A DNA stretch of 64,000 bases, from contig CALVQT010000001.1 in NCBI GenBank assembly GCA_944358375.1, positions 248,001 through 312,000 on the forward strand, given 5' to 3'. A program made the translations under genes and the position numbers. This DNA comes from an uncultured Bacilli bacterium. GTDB taxonomy: Bacteria; Bacillota_I; Bacilli_A; RF39; UBA660. Positions 17,241 to 25,809 of the stretch are shown here, piece by piece (position 1 is the first letter of the stretch; every line of letters begins with the position of its first letter). A model generated the notes under the pieces. The model saw only the letters and a list, made by a program, of their open reading frames with translations, was not told the origin of the DNA and did not search any database.

Positions 17241-18499
17241 ATTGCTGGTCTGTAGAATTCTTTTTGTATTTTGTTTGTTGACCATAATAATTGGTGTAGT
17301 GGTTTATTAACAATTAAATCTAATTCGCCAATATATTCATAAACATCAGGCTTAAACTTAAGCTTAAATTTATTTAATTCCCTATATGGATTAGTATCAC
17401 TAAAATCAGCGGTAATTCCATTTAAATCAATATAATTATATCCTGCTTTTTTATATGCCTCTATTAGCTTAAAGTATAAAAAAGTTTTAATGTCTATTGA
17501 TTTAAAATTAGTGTTTTCAGCAGTTGCGATTATTGTAACTCTTCCTTTATTTCTTACTATAAAAGCAGCCCCAACTATTTCATTATTATTGTTATTATCA
17601 TCAAAATCAGCTTTCATATTCTCATTTGACATAGCTATTTCAGAAGAAATTTTTGCCAATATTTGATCTGATTTAGTTTTTGTATTATATAAATCTTCAT
17701 TGTTAGGATTTCTATTAAATTCAGTATTTATTTTTTCATTTTTTTCCTGTTCATTAACATATTGCTTTTGCAAATATTTAACATATATTTGATAATCAAT
17801 TTTACATAATATTAAATCAACCATATCACTCTTGCTAAAAGTATCATAAAAAAATTTATAATATGTTAATGTTTTATTATCTGTTTTATCTATAAATTTA
17901 TAAAATATATTTAAGTCTTCTTTTGTTCCATTAATAAGTTTTAAACCATCTAATTCGTAATTTTGAATAGTTTCAAGTAAAGAATTATCAAGATTACTAA
18001 AATTATAATTAGGTAAATAAATAATTGGGGTATATTTTGGAAGTAGTGATTCAAAATATAAATTATCTCTTAATTTATCATATCCAAGACTTTTTAAAGT
18101 TTGAATTAGTTCTTTATTAGTTGTATTAATTGTTTTACTTTTAGTATCAAAATCTATTTTAGAATATGTTATTTCAGGATTTATTTTAATAAAAGCAAAT
18201 CCTTTTTTAAAGAAAAAGTCTTTTACTTTTTTAGTAAATTCTTGTAATAATGAAACATTATAATAATCAATTAAAAATCCTCTTGGAGCATAACCATATT
18301 TAATATTTGATAATATATTTTTATACATAATTAAACTACCAGCTACCATTATATCATTATTATAAGCACCAATATACATAATAGAAAAATCACTATGTTT
18401 CATAAGGGATCCATATTCTTTTGTTTGATAAAAATTTTTGAGTTTATGTTCTTTAGCAAATTTATCAAATTCAAATTCATTAATTTCTTTAATTATCAT
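17231..18499 (-). CDS. FemABX peptidoglycan aminoacyltransferase
   Basis: FemABX enzymes add amino acids from charged tRNA to the lysine side chain of lipid II to build cross-bridges. The 422-aa protein shows the paired GNAT-like fold: YQTKEYGSLMKHSDF and YGYAPRGFLIDY in the first half, and IVGAAFIVRNKGRVTI, YKAGYNYIDLNGI and the C-terminal FKLKFKPDVYEYIGEL in the second. A charged helical insertion (about residues 250-300) with an Asn run fits the coiled-coil arm of the family. Whether Gly, Ala or Ser is added cannot be read. It diverges from the VanY-like gene. Confidence 0.93.
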   Translation of the reverse strand: MIIKEINEFEFDKFAKEHKLKNFYQTKEYGSLMKHSDFSIMYIGAYNNDIMVAGSLIMYKNILSNIKYGYAPRGFLIDYYNVSLLQEFTKKVKDFFFKKGFAFIKINPEITYSKIDFDTKSKTINTTNKELIQTLKSLGYDKLRDNLYFESLLPKYTPIIYLPNYNFSNLDNSLLETIQNYELDGLKLINGTKEDLNIFYKFIDKTDNKTLTYYKFFYDTFSKSDMVDLILCKIDYQIYVKYLQKQYVNEQEKNEKINTEFNRNPNNEDLYNTKTKSDQILAKISSEIAMSNENMKADFDDNNNNNEIVGAAFIVRNKGRVTIIATAENTNFKSIDIKTFLYFKLIEAYKKAGYNYIDLNGITADFSDTNPYRELNKFKLKFKPDVYEYIGELDLIVNKPLHQLLWSTNKIQKEFYRPAIKK

Positions 18500-18578
18500 A
18501 ATATCACCTTTTAACTATTAATTATTGTATCAAATTTCTATTTAAAAGTAAAAAAATATTTATGTTTATTTATATTCA

Positions 18579-18587
18579 TGATAAAAT
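18579..18587 (+). promoter_or_regulatory. Extended -10 of the VanY-like gene
   Basis: TGATAAAAT (TG at 18579-18580, TAAAAT at 18582-18587) precedes ATG 18603 with GGTGATG between. No clear -35 is seen. Confidence 0.5.
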
Positions 18588-18602
18588 AAATATGGTGATG
18601 AT

Positions 18603-19547
18603 ATGGTTAAAAGAAGATTGAATTATTATAGAATATTTGCATTCGTTTTTATAATTATATTTATTATATTTGGAATAGTTTATATAGTTAAAACTTTAAA
18701 ATATAGAGAAACTTATGAATATAAATTGTTGAATATAGGATATAAAATTGATGAAATAAATAATATTCAAAACAATTTAAAGCCAGATCAAATTGATAAA
18801 TTATTAACGATTAAATATGATGATAATATCGTTAATTTACTTAACGAAAAATATTTTATATTTGATTATTTAGAAAATTATATATCATATAAAAACGAAA
18901 ATGATGAATTATCTCTTAACAATGTTGTTAAAATAATTAATACTAAGACTAATTTAGATTGGTTTGACAATGAATTTAAAACCGATACAACTAAAAATGA
19001 ATTAATGTTAGTAAATAGATATTATGGTTTAAATAAAGATTATGAACCAGAGGATATAGTAGATGTACCAACTCAATACGCATATGATGGAAAAAAAATA
19101 AGTAATAGTATATTAAATAATATAATTGATTTAATAAGTGCTGGAAAAAAAGTTGGATATACTTTTGTAGTATCTGATGGATATAGATCTTACAAGGAAC
19201 AAGAGGAAATATATAATAGTTTTGTTGATAGTTATGGACAAAGTGAAGCTGATGAATTAGTTGCTAAACCAGGACACTCTGAATATCAAACAGGGTTATC
19301 ATTTGATTTAAAACCATATAATAAAGTAATAGAAGATGTTAGTACTAATGAAGAGTACCTATGGTTAAAAGATAATGCTTATAAATATGGATTTATTTTT
19401 AGATATGATAAAGAACATGAAGAAATAACACAGTTTGAACCATCGGCGTGGAGATTAAGGTATGTAGGAGATGCTGCGTCATTAATTTATAGTGAAAATA
19501 TAAGTTTTGAAGAATATTATGCATATTTTGTTGAAAATAATGGATAA
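18603..19547 (+). CDS. VanY-like M15B protein with both zinc His replaced
   Basis: M15B (VanY) enzymes are zinc D,D-carboxypeptidases that trim peptidoglycan stems. This 314-aa protein has an N-terminal membrane anchor (about residues 8-30) and the full fold: SDGYRSYKEQEEIYNSF, PGHSEYQTGLSFD, and FEPSAWRLRYVG. The usual motifs are SEHQTGLAxD and EPWHxRYVG. Here the first zinc His is Tyr228 (codon 19284-19286), and the EPWH segment reads EPSAWR, with Arg284 after the Trp. The zinc Asp and the catalytic Glu are kept. It is probably inactive as a zinc peptidase and may bind wall or act as a regulator. Confidence 0.88.
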   Translation: MVKRRLNYYRIFAFVFIIIFIIFGIVYIVKTLKYRETYEYKLLNIGYKIDEINNIQNNLKPDQIDKLLTIKYDDNIVNLLNEKYFIFDYLENYISYKNENDELSLNNVVKIINTKTNLDWFDNEFKTDTTKNELMLVNRYYGLNKDYEPEDIVDVPTQYAYDGKKISNSILNNIIDLISAGKKVGYTFVVSDGYRSYKEQEEIYNSFVDSYGQSEADELVAKPGHSEYQTGLSFDLKPYNKVIEDVSTNEEYLWLKDNAYKYGFIFRYDKEHEEITQFEPSAWRLRYVGDAASLIYSENISFEEYYAYFVENNG

Positions 19548-19572
19548 TATTTAACAAATTTTAAAAAATGAC

Positions 19573-19602
19573 TTGACTATTTTTATATATTTATGGTAGT
19601 AT
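19573..19602 (+). promoter_or_regulatory. Promoter of tRNA-Ala
   Basis: TTGACT (19573-19578), 18 bp spacer, extended -10 TGGTAGTAT ending at 19602; 36 bp before the tRNA. Confidence 0.75.
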
Positions 19603-19638
19603 TATTTTGCTTGATTGTTATCAAGTGCCTACCTTAAT

Positions 19639-19715
19639 GGGGAATTAGCTCAGTTGGCTAGAGCATCTGCCTTGCACGCAGGAGGTCGCGGGTTCAAGTC
19701 CCACATTCTCCACCA
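19639..19715 (+). tRNA. tRNA-Ala (anticodon TGC)
   Basis: Cloverleaf: acceptor GGGGAAT with ATTCTCC, D-arm AGCTCAGTTGGCTAGAGC, anticodon loop CTTGCAC (anticodon TGC at 19673-19675), T-arm GCGGGTTCAAGTCCCAC, and an encoded CCA end. Confidence 0.98.
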
Positions 19716-19726
19716 TTTTAAATATT

Positions 19727-19755
19727 AATCAATCAGAAATGATTGATTTTTTGTT
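19727..19755 (+). terminator. Terminator after tRNA-Ala
   Basis: AATCAATCA (19727-19735) pairs with TGATTGATT (19740-19748), followed by TTTT. Confidence 0.85.
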
Positions 19756-19808
19756 TTTATATTTTAAAAAAATATGTTATAATTAATATGTGTTAATAAG
19801 GAGTAGAT

Positions 19809-20189
19809 ATGAAAGTATATATTTGCAAAAAATGTGAAAATTTAATAAAAACTGATAATGAGAAAGATGCTTTTTGTTGTGGAGAAGCAATGCAAAATTT
19901 AAATGCACAAGAAAAAGATGGCCCAGTTGAAAAACATTTACCTATATATAATGTTGAAGAAAATAAAATTAAAGTTAAAGTAGGAGAAGTAGAACATCCT
20001 ATGACAAATGAGCATTTTATTGAATGGATTGCTCTTGAAACAAAAAACAATATTAAGAAAGTTAAATTATCTTATACTGATAGACCATATTGTGAATTTG
20101 ACATAGATTCATCTGATGAAGCAGTTGCTATTTATTCAAGTTGTAATTTACATGGAATATGGAAAACTAAAAATATAAGTAATTATTAA
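19809..20189 (+). CDS. Desulfoferrodoxin / superoxide reductase, two-iron type
   Basis: Superoxide reductase turns superoxide into hydrogen peroxide without making oxygen, typical of anaerobes. The 126-aa protein has the N-terminal desulforedoxin domain with four Cys (CKKC at residues 6-9, then FCCG). The C-terminal catalytic domain has the expected His4-Cys iron ligands: EKHLP, EHPMTNEHF, and CNLHGIW. The lysine-bearing active-site loop is visible as GPVEKHLP. This supports a strictly anaerobic or microaerophilic life. It is followed after 11 bp by the DUF1003 gene, probably in one operon. Confidence 0.96.
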   Translation: MKVYICKKCENLIKTDNEKDAFCCGEAMQNLNAQEKDGPVEKHLPIYNVEENKIKVKVGEVEHPMTNEHFIEWIALETKNNIKKVKLSYTDRPYCEFDIDSSDEAVAIYSSCNLHGIWKTKNISNY

Positions 20190-20200
20190 GGAGGTATTTT

Positions 20201-20740
20201 ATGGCACAAATACAAAGGACTAGAAAAGATATAGTTAAAATGTTATTAAAAAACAAAGAGTTAGAAAATGAAGATGAAGAACAATTAATGGAAATATTAT
20301 TTAATGAACCAATATCAATAGATGTTGATAAATATGTAGCAGAAAGTGAAACTAGAAAAGATAGACTTGCTGATAAATTAACTGAGTTTTGTGGTAGTTG
20401 GGGATTTATTATATGGTTTATTATATTAATCGCAGCATGGATGATCGCTAATATTATTTTAATTAAATTAGATTATACAGCATTTGATCCATATCCATTT
20501 ATATTATTAAATCTGGCTTTATCAACTATATCAGCTTTGCAAGCACCTATAATAATGATGAGTCAAAATAGAGCTGCAAAGAAAGATACTTTAAGAGGAA
20601 AAAATGATTATAAAACAGATTTAAAAAGTGAATTAATATTAGAAGTATTACATGATGAAATTAGAAAAGTAATTTCAAATCAAAATAAAATTATTAGAAT
20701 ATTAAATGAAAATAATGATGATGGAGATAAGAAAGAATAA
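20201..20740 (+). CDS. DUF1003 family membrane protein
   Basis: The 179-aa protein matches DUF1003: LADKLTEFCGSWGFIIWF, two membrane helices, the FDPYPFILLNLALSTISALQAPIIMMSQNRAA core, and a basic helical tail (KNDYKTDLKSELILEVLHDEI). The family is widespread and has no established reaction. AAGGAGG precedes the ATG. It lies directly behind superoxide reductase, so a role in oxidative or envelope stress is possible, but only by context. A terminator follows at once. Confidence 0.92.
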   Translation: MAQIQRTRKDIVKMLLKNKELENEDEEQLMEILFNEPISIDVDKYVAESETRKDRLADKLTEFCGSWGFIIWFIILIAAWMIANIILIKLDYTAFDPYPFILLNLALSTISALQAPIIMMSQNRAAKKDTLRGKNDYKTDLKSELILEVLHDEIRKVISNQNKIIRILNENNDDGDKKE

Positions 20741-20766
20741 AATAGAACTTAATTAAGTTCTTTTTG
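20741..20766 (+). terminator. Terminator after DUF1003 gene
   Basis: AGAACTTAATTAAGTTCTTTTT forms a near-perfect palindrome with a T tail. Confidence 0.8.
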
Positions 20767-21029
20767 ATTGCTATCCATTAAAAATAATGTATCATAGCAG
20801 TTAAAATTAAATTGTATGTTTTGATATGATATAGACTGAAAAAATTTTACAATAAAAATTAAACAATATTATCCACATATAGTAATATCATGTTTGCTTT
20901 TTAAAAATCATACTAATATAGTAATAATTTGCAATACAAAGATAGAATTTAAATAGATTTTAATTTTTAAAAATTATTGGGGATGTTAATTGGCAAATAG
21001 TTAATAAATAATAATTAAAGAAAAAACAT
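20767..21029. other. Non-coding stretch with a lone DnaA-box-like site
   Basis: No frame with a ribosome site is visible. The stretch is almost pure A/T apart from TTATCCACA at 20869-20877, a perfect match to the DnaA box, and a segment GGGGATGTTAATTGGCAAATAG near 20979-21000. Several short inverted AT repeats (for example around 20900-20920) could fold. I cannot assign it to a known RNA family. Confidence 0.4.
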
Positions 21030-21057
21030 TTGAAATTATTTTTATTTTTGATATTAT
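21030..21057 (+). promoter_or_regulatory. Promoter of the phosphoesterase gene
   Basis: TTGAAA (21030-21035) and TATTAT (21052-21057) are 16 bp apart; ATG 21077 follows with GTGAGGG before it. Confidence 0.6.
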
Positions 21058-21076
21058 TGTTTTATGTGAGGGTTTT

Positions 21077-22246
21077 ATGAATAGTATAAAGTTTGATTTA
21101 TATGATGAATTAATTAAGTTAATATCTTCTGATAAGAATATAGATGAGATATCTTCAATATTACTTTTTGATAAATCTTTTGTTAAGTCTAGTATTAAAC
21201 GATTAAAAATAAATATTATAAAAGAATTAAAAGAAGAATATTTTTATTTAGTACCAATTATTAATAAAATATTAAATATAAACAAATACTATTATATTAA
21301 TTACAAATTACTTTATATGTTAGATTATCCTGATGAAGAAATATTAAAAAAATTAAATTTGAATGATAAAGCATTTTTAATGTCTTTAAAATCATTATAT
21401 TTCAGTGTATATATGTATGGAAATAAAAATGACAGAAAATATTTAAAAACAATTAAAGATAGAATTAATAAATATAAATATATAGAAAACAAAAAAAATT
21501 CTAAAGCAATAATTGCAAATCATGATAAAATAGTTGTTAATAATAATGATATTTTATCTACAATTAATAGTGAATATGGAAATATATATTCTTTTGATAA
21601 AAGAAAATGCATTATAATATCAGATACTCATTTTGGTAGTTTATTTGAAAATATGGATTATTTAAAAAAAGTATATGAGTATGCTTCAAAAAATAGCATT
21701 GATAGTATTATACATACTGGTGATTTAATAGAGGGATCTTTTGCTAATTATGAAAGATGTAAAAAAGATTTTAAAGATTATAATGCTCAAGTAGAACATG
21801 TTATAAGAGATTATTGTTATGATGAGAAAATTAGAAATTATATTCTCCTTGGAAATCACGATTTGTATCCATATTTAGATTATGGTGCGAATGTAAGTGA
21901 AATATTAAAAGAAAGAGATGATTTTGAAATATTAGGATATAAAGAAGCATATTTAAAATTATTTTCTGAATATATTACTTTAAAACATAAAGTATCTAAA
22001 ATTAAGAATGTTACATCAAATGCACCAACATTTTTAAATTTTATAGGTCATTCTCATCAATATAGATGTACTTATGATAAGAATAATATTTATGTAAGAG
22101 TTCCAACTTTATCTGATGTATATAGTAATAGAAAATATATTATAAATAAAGGATTTTTAGTTAGTGAAATAGATGGAGATAGTATTTCATTAGAGTATAT
22201 AGATACTCATGGCAAATCTTTAAAATTAGAAAAAAGAATAAAATGA
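21077..22246 (+). CDS. Calcineurin-like metallophosphoesterase with N-terminal extension
   Basis: The C-terminal two thirds is a metallophosphoesterase with the ordered metal motifs SDTHFG, GDLIEG, LGNHD and FIGHSH. The first 150 residues are helical, rich in Lys, Ile and Asn; a stretch DEISSILLFDKSFVKSSIKRL looks like a helix-turn-helix, so it may bind nucleic acid. The substrate is unknown: the family includes phosphodiesterases for nucleotides, DNA and proteins. The gene converges on rnj with 8 bp between the stops and a shared terminator. Confidence 0.88.
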   Translation: MNSIKFDLYDELIKLISSDKNIDEISSILLFDKSFVKSSIKRLKINIIKELKEEYFYLVPIINKILNINKYYYINYKLLYMLDYPDEEILKKLNLNDKAFLMSLKSLYFSVYMYGNKNDRKYLKTIKDRINKYKYIENKKNSKAIIANHDKIVVNNNDILSTINSEYGNIYSFDKRKCIIISDTHFGSLFENMDYLKKVYEYASKNSIDSIIHTGDLIEGSFANYERCKKDFKDYNAQVEHVIRDYCYDEKIRNYILLGNHDLYPYLDYGANVSEILKERDDFEILGYKEAYLKLFSEYITLKHKVSKIKNVTSNAPTFLNFIGHSHQYRCTYDKNNIYVRVPTLSDVYSNRKYIINKGFLVSEIDGDSISLEYIDTHGKSLKLEKRIK

Positions 22247-22265
22247 TGTGCATTTTATTCTTTTT
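22231..22265. terminator. Bidirectional terminator between phosphoesterase gene and rnj
   Basis: AAAAAGAATAAAAT (22231-22244) is a perfect 14-bp inverted match to ATTTTATTCTTTTT (22252-22265). Both stop codons lie within or next to the hairpin. Confidence 0.9.
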
Positions 22266-23931
22266 CTATATCTAGTATTACTGGAATAATTATTGGTCTT
22301 CTTCCAGTTAATTCTATTACATAAGAATTTATTTCCAATATAATTCTATTTTTTAAATCTGTTAAATTGAAATTATCTTTTTGTAATTCGTTTAGTGTAA
22401 TTATATTTGTTTTATCTTGAATTTTCTTTATTAAATCTTGATTATCATTTACTACTACAAAACCACGGGTAGTTATGTTTGGTTCTATTAATATTTTTCT
22501 ATTTTTAATATTAACATTTAATATAACAATTAATACACCATCTGTAGACATTATTTTTCTATCTTTTATTATTGATATTCCTGTTTCGCCAATTCTACTT
22601 CCATCAACATAAATATCATTAATTGGTATACTTCCTTTTCTATATACATTACCATCTTTCATAGCTAAAATATCTCCATTTTTACTAACGAAAATATTTT
22701 CTTCTTTAACATCACACAATTTACCAAGTTGTGCATGTGATTGCAACATTCTAAATTCACCATGCATAGGCATAAAATATTTAGGTCTAACTAATCTTAA
22801 TAATAATTTTAATTCTTCCATTCTTCCATGACCACTTGTATGAACATTTATATCACTCGCATTAGTATATACCTTAGCACCTTTTAAATACAATTTATTA
22901 ATAGTACGATTAATAGACATTGCATTACCTGGAATAGGTGAAGATGAGAATATTACTGTATCATTTGGCATAAGAGTTATGTTCTTATCACTTCCATTAG
23001 CAATTCTAGATAAAGCCGCTAATGGTTCTCCTTGACTACCTGTGCATAATAAACATACTTTTGATGGATCCATTTTATTAGCTTCTTCGCTAGAAATAAA
23101 TATATCTTTATCCTTAATATATCCACATTCAATAGCTATCCCTATATTAGTATTCATACTTCTACCAAAAGTAACAATTTTTCTATCATTTTCTTTACAA
23201 GTTTCAACAATATGAGTAAGCCTGTATATATTACTTGCAAATGTTGCTAATATTATTCTTGATTTTGTATTCTCAGAAAATATTTCTGATAGTGCTTCAT
23301 CAACAACACTTTCACTATTAGAAAAACCTGGTAATAAAGCATTAGTAGAATCACTCATTAGTAAAGTTACACCTTCATTTCCTATCGCCGCTATTTTACC
23401 CATATTAGCAACAGGTCCAATAGGTGTAAAATCAAACTTAAAGTCACCTGTTTCTACAAGAGTTCCATTAATTGTTTTAATAGCCATACCAAAAGAATCA
23501 GGAATAGAGTGTGTAGTAGTAAAGAATTCAATATCAAATTGTTTTGTTTTTATATGTAAATCTTCATTAATAATAACCATTTTAGGTTGATATATATTTC
23601 TTTCTTCTAATTTGTTTTTTATTAATTTGCTTGCGATGTTTGGTGTGTATATCACAGGTATATTAATATTTTGTAATAAAAATGGTATACCACCAATATG
23701 ATCTTCATGACCGTGCGTAATTATTAATCCTTTAATTTTATCTTGTTTATCTTTTAATATACTATAATCAGCAAGAACATAATCAATACCCATTAAATCA
23801 TCTTCGGGAAACATAACTCCACAATCTATAATAAATATTTCATCTTCATGCATAACTATATACATATTTTTTCCAACTTCACCCAAACCACCAAGAGCGC
23901 AGATTAAAGTTTCTCCGTTTTTACTATTCAT
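22255..23931 (-). CDS. rnj: Ribonuclease J
   Basis: RNase J is a metallo-beta-lactamase/beta-CASP nuclease with 5'-3' exo- and endonuclease activity in mRNA decay and rRNA processing. The 558-aa protein has the zinc motif THGHEDHIGG (His73, His75, Asp77, His78), the beta-CASP segments (TLLMSDSTNA, LCTGSQGEPLAALSRIA, SGHGR, MPMHGEFRML) and the C-terminal RNase J domain. AAAGGAAA precedes the ATG. Transcription starts from a promoter whose -35 overlaps that of ftsY on the other strand. Confidence 0.97.
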   Translation of the reverse strand: MNSKNGETLICALGGLGEVGKNMYIVMHEDEIFIIDCGVMFPEDDLMGIDYVLADYSILKDKQDKIKGLIITHGHEDHIGGIPFLLQNINIPVIYTPNIASKLIKNKLEERNIYQPKMVIINEDLHIKTKQFDIEFFTTTHSIPDSFGMAIKTINGTLVETGDFKFDFTPIGPVANMGKIAAIGNEGVTLLMSDSTNALLPGFSNSESVVDEALSEIFSENTKSRIILATFASNIYRLTHIVETCKENDRKIVTFGRSMNTNIGIAIECGYIKDKDIFISSEEANKMDPSKVCLLCTGSQGEPLAALSRIANGSDKNITLMPNDTVIFSSSPIPGNAMSINRTINKLYLKGAKVYTNASDINVHTSGHGRMEELKLLLRLVRPKYFMPMHGEFRMLQSHAQLGKLCDVKEENIFVSKNGDILAMKDGNVYRKGSIPINDIYVDGSRIGETGISIIKDRKIMSTDGVLIVILNVNIKNRKILIEPNITTRGFVVVNDNQDLIKKIQDKTNIITLNELQKDNFNLTDLKNRIILEINSYVIELTGRRPIIIPVILDIEKE

Positions 23932-23971
23932 ATATATTCATTTCCTTTCAAAAAGTAAAATTTGTAAATAG

Positions 23972-24022
23972 ATTATATCAAAAAAAATCATGTTTGTCAA
24001 AAATAGTTATATAAGGTATAAT
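23972..24022. promoter_or_regulatory. Divergent promoters of rnj and ftsY sharing a -35
   Basis: Plus strand: TTGTCA (23994-23999), 17 bp, TATAAT (24017-24022), towards ftsY. Minus strand: TTGACA (complement of 23995-24000), 17 bp, TATAAT (complement of 23972-23977), towards rnj. Five bases serve as -35 in both directions. Confidence 0.85.
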
Positions 24023-24068
24023 ATTTATATATTGAAATTATTATGAATTTAAAGAAAGGAAAGTAATT

Positions 24069-25097
24069 ATGGGACTTTTTAATAAAATTAAAAATATATT
24101 TAGAAATGAAGAAGAAGAAAAAATTAAATCTTTAAATAACGAAATTAAATTAAGTGAAGAAAAGAAAGAAGAAATAAATGAAACTCAAAAATATGTAGAT
24201 GGTCTTAGTAAATCAAGAGATAACTTTGTAAGTAAGTTATCTATATTAGGAATAAAATATACTAAAATAAGTGATGAATTTTATGATGAGCTAGAAGAAA
24301 TTTTGATAACTGCGGATATTGGTGTTAATACAGTAATGGATTTTATCGATAGACTAAAAAAAAGAGTAAGTAAAGAGAATATAACTGATTTTGAATATTT
24401 AAAAGAAGTAATTGTAGATGAGTTATTTATGATATATGTAGGTGATGATATTTTATCATCTAAACTTAATTTAAAAGAAAATAAATTAAATGTAATTTTA
24501 TTTGTTGGTGTAAATGGTGTTGGAAAAACGACAAGTATTGCTAAAATAGCTAAAAAATATAAAAATGAAAATAAAAAAATTATGTTGATAGCAGCAGATA
24601 CATTTAGGGCTGGTGCAGTTACTCAATTGAAAGAATGGTCACAAAGAATAGATGTTGGTTTTTTTGGAGATGATAGAAAAGATCCATCAGCAGTCATATA
24701 TGATGGGTTAAATAAAGCAAAATTAGAAAATTATGATTTAGTATTAATTGATACGGCTGGGCGTCTTCAAAATAAAACAAATCTTATGAAAGAACTAGAA
24801 AAGATGAATAAAGTAATTGGTGAGATAGTTACTGAAAATCCAGTTGAAACATTACTTGTAATAGATGCTACTACTGGGCAAAATGGTATAAGTCAGGCTA
24901 AAAGTTTTAAAGAAATAACGAATATTACTGGAATTATATTAACAAAGATAGATGGTTCTGCGAAAGGAGGAATAGTTCTTGCTATAAAAGAACTTGTTAA
25001 TATACCGGTTAAATTTGTAGGACTAGGAGAGAAAGAAACAGATCTAATTCCATTTGATATTGAAAAATACATATATGGTTTATTTAAGGAGTTTTAA
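24069..25097 (+). CDS. ftsY: Signal recognition particle receptor FtsY
   Basis: FtsY is the SRP receptor GTPase that docks ribosome-nascent chains at the membrane. The 342-aa protein has a short acidic N-terminal part (about 45 residues, Glu/Lys rich), an N domain, and a G domain with G1 GVNGVGKTT (from residue 147), DTFRAGA, DTAGR, TKIDGSAKGG and the closing GLGEKETDL. The acidic A domain is short, as usual in Firmicutes. The stop overlaps the ylxM start by one base (TAATG). Confidence 0.98.
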   Translation: MGLFNKIKNIFRNEEEEKIKSLNNEIKLSEEKKEEINETQKYVDGLSKSRDNFVSKLSILGIKYTKISDEFYDELEEILITADIGVNTVMDFIDRLKKRVSKENITDFEYLKEVIVDELFMIYVGDDILSSKLNLKENKLNVILFVGVNGVGKTTSIAKIAKKYKNENKKIMLIAADTFRAGAVTQLKEWSQRIDVGFFGDDRKDPSAVIYDGLNKAKLENYDLVLIDTAGRLQNKTNLMKELEKMNKVIGEIVTENPVETLLVIDATTGQNGISQAKSFKEITNITGIILTKIDGSAKGGIVLAIKELVNIPVKFVGLGEKETDLIPFDIEKYIYGLFKEF

Positions 25098-25396
25098 TGA
25101 AAGATAGAGAATATATAGAAAATTTATACGAAGTTTATAAAGAATTATTATCAAATAGAGAAAGAGATTATTTTGAAAATTATTATTTTGAAGATTATAA
25201 TTTACAAGAAATAGCAGATAATAATGAGGTTAGTAAGGCATATGTTGGTAAATATATAAATTCTATTGAGGATAAATTGTATAATTATGAAAAAGTATTA
25301 AAACTATATGAAAAAACAATCAAAATTAGAGATGTAATAAAATATATAGATGATATAGAAACAAGAATTAAAATAGAAGAAATTCTAGATAAATAA
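25097..25396 (+). CDS. ylxM: YlxM-type SRP-associated helix-turn-helix protein
   Basis: YlxM (UPF0122) proteins are small sigma-region-4-like HTH proteins usually encoded with ffh or ftsY; streptococcal YlxM is reported to modulate SRP. The 99-aa sequence shows LLSNRERDYFENYYFEDYNLQEIADNN and the recognition helix SKAYVGKYINSIEDKL, the typical pattern. Length is normal. It is coupled to ftsY by the TAATG overlap. Ffh itself is not in this window. Confidence 0.93.
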   Translation: MKDREYIENLYEVYKELLSNRERDYFENYYFEDYNLQEIADNNEVSKAYVGKYINSIEDKLYNYEKVLKLYEKTIKIRDVIKYIDDIETRIKIEEILDK

Positions 25397-25431
25397 TGAA
25401 AAATGTTATATAATATGGTTAAGGTGATTAT

Positions 25432-25809
25432 ATGAAGTGGGGACTTAGAGTAGAATTATTATTTATATTGATATTTATTGTATGTTTAATAATATCTACT
25501 ATTGGCTTAAATCAATTAGGTATTTTAGGTAATAAGAATGAGTTTTCTAATAATGGTTATTCTTATTATGAGCTTGAACAGATTGTTTCTTCTGGAGCAT
25601 TAAAATTTTATGAAGAAAGATATAGTGCTGGTGAAGATATTATTATAAAAGTAAGCACACTTATTTCAAATGGGTATATACCAAATTTGTATGATGAAAA
25701 TGGTATGGCTTGTAATGGGTATGCTAAAATAATAAATTCAAAAGCAAGTATTGCATATATTAAATGTCCATATTACCAGACTAGTGGGTATGATAGTAAA
25801 AATGAGTAA
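25432..25809 (+). CDS. Pseudopilin-like membrane protein, 125 aa
   Basis: The N-terminus reads MKWGLRVELLFILIFIVCLI: a short basic leader, Gly, then a Glu at +4 and a long hydrophobic helix, close to the class III prepilin pattern (Gly, Glu at +5). One residue is missing compared with the consensus. The outer part begins with a helix (YELEQIVSSGALKFYEERY) and ends with a Cys pair in CNGYAKI and YIKCPYY, like small firmicute pseudopilins. GGTGAT precedes the ATG. Its end overlaps the next gene by 8 bp. No prepilin peptidase or assembly ATPase is in the window, so this is a tentative call. Confidence 0.6.
   Translation: MKWGLRVELLFILIFIVCLIISTIGLNQLGILGNKNEFSNNGYSYYELEQIVSSGALKFYEERYSAGEDIIIKVSTLISNGYIPNLYDENGMACNGYAKIINSKASIAYIKCPYYQTSGYDSKNE

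Noticed and set aside
20869..20877. Replication origin
   Set aside because: Only one DnaA box is present, and dnaA, dnaN or other origin genes are not nearby.
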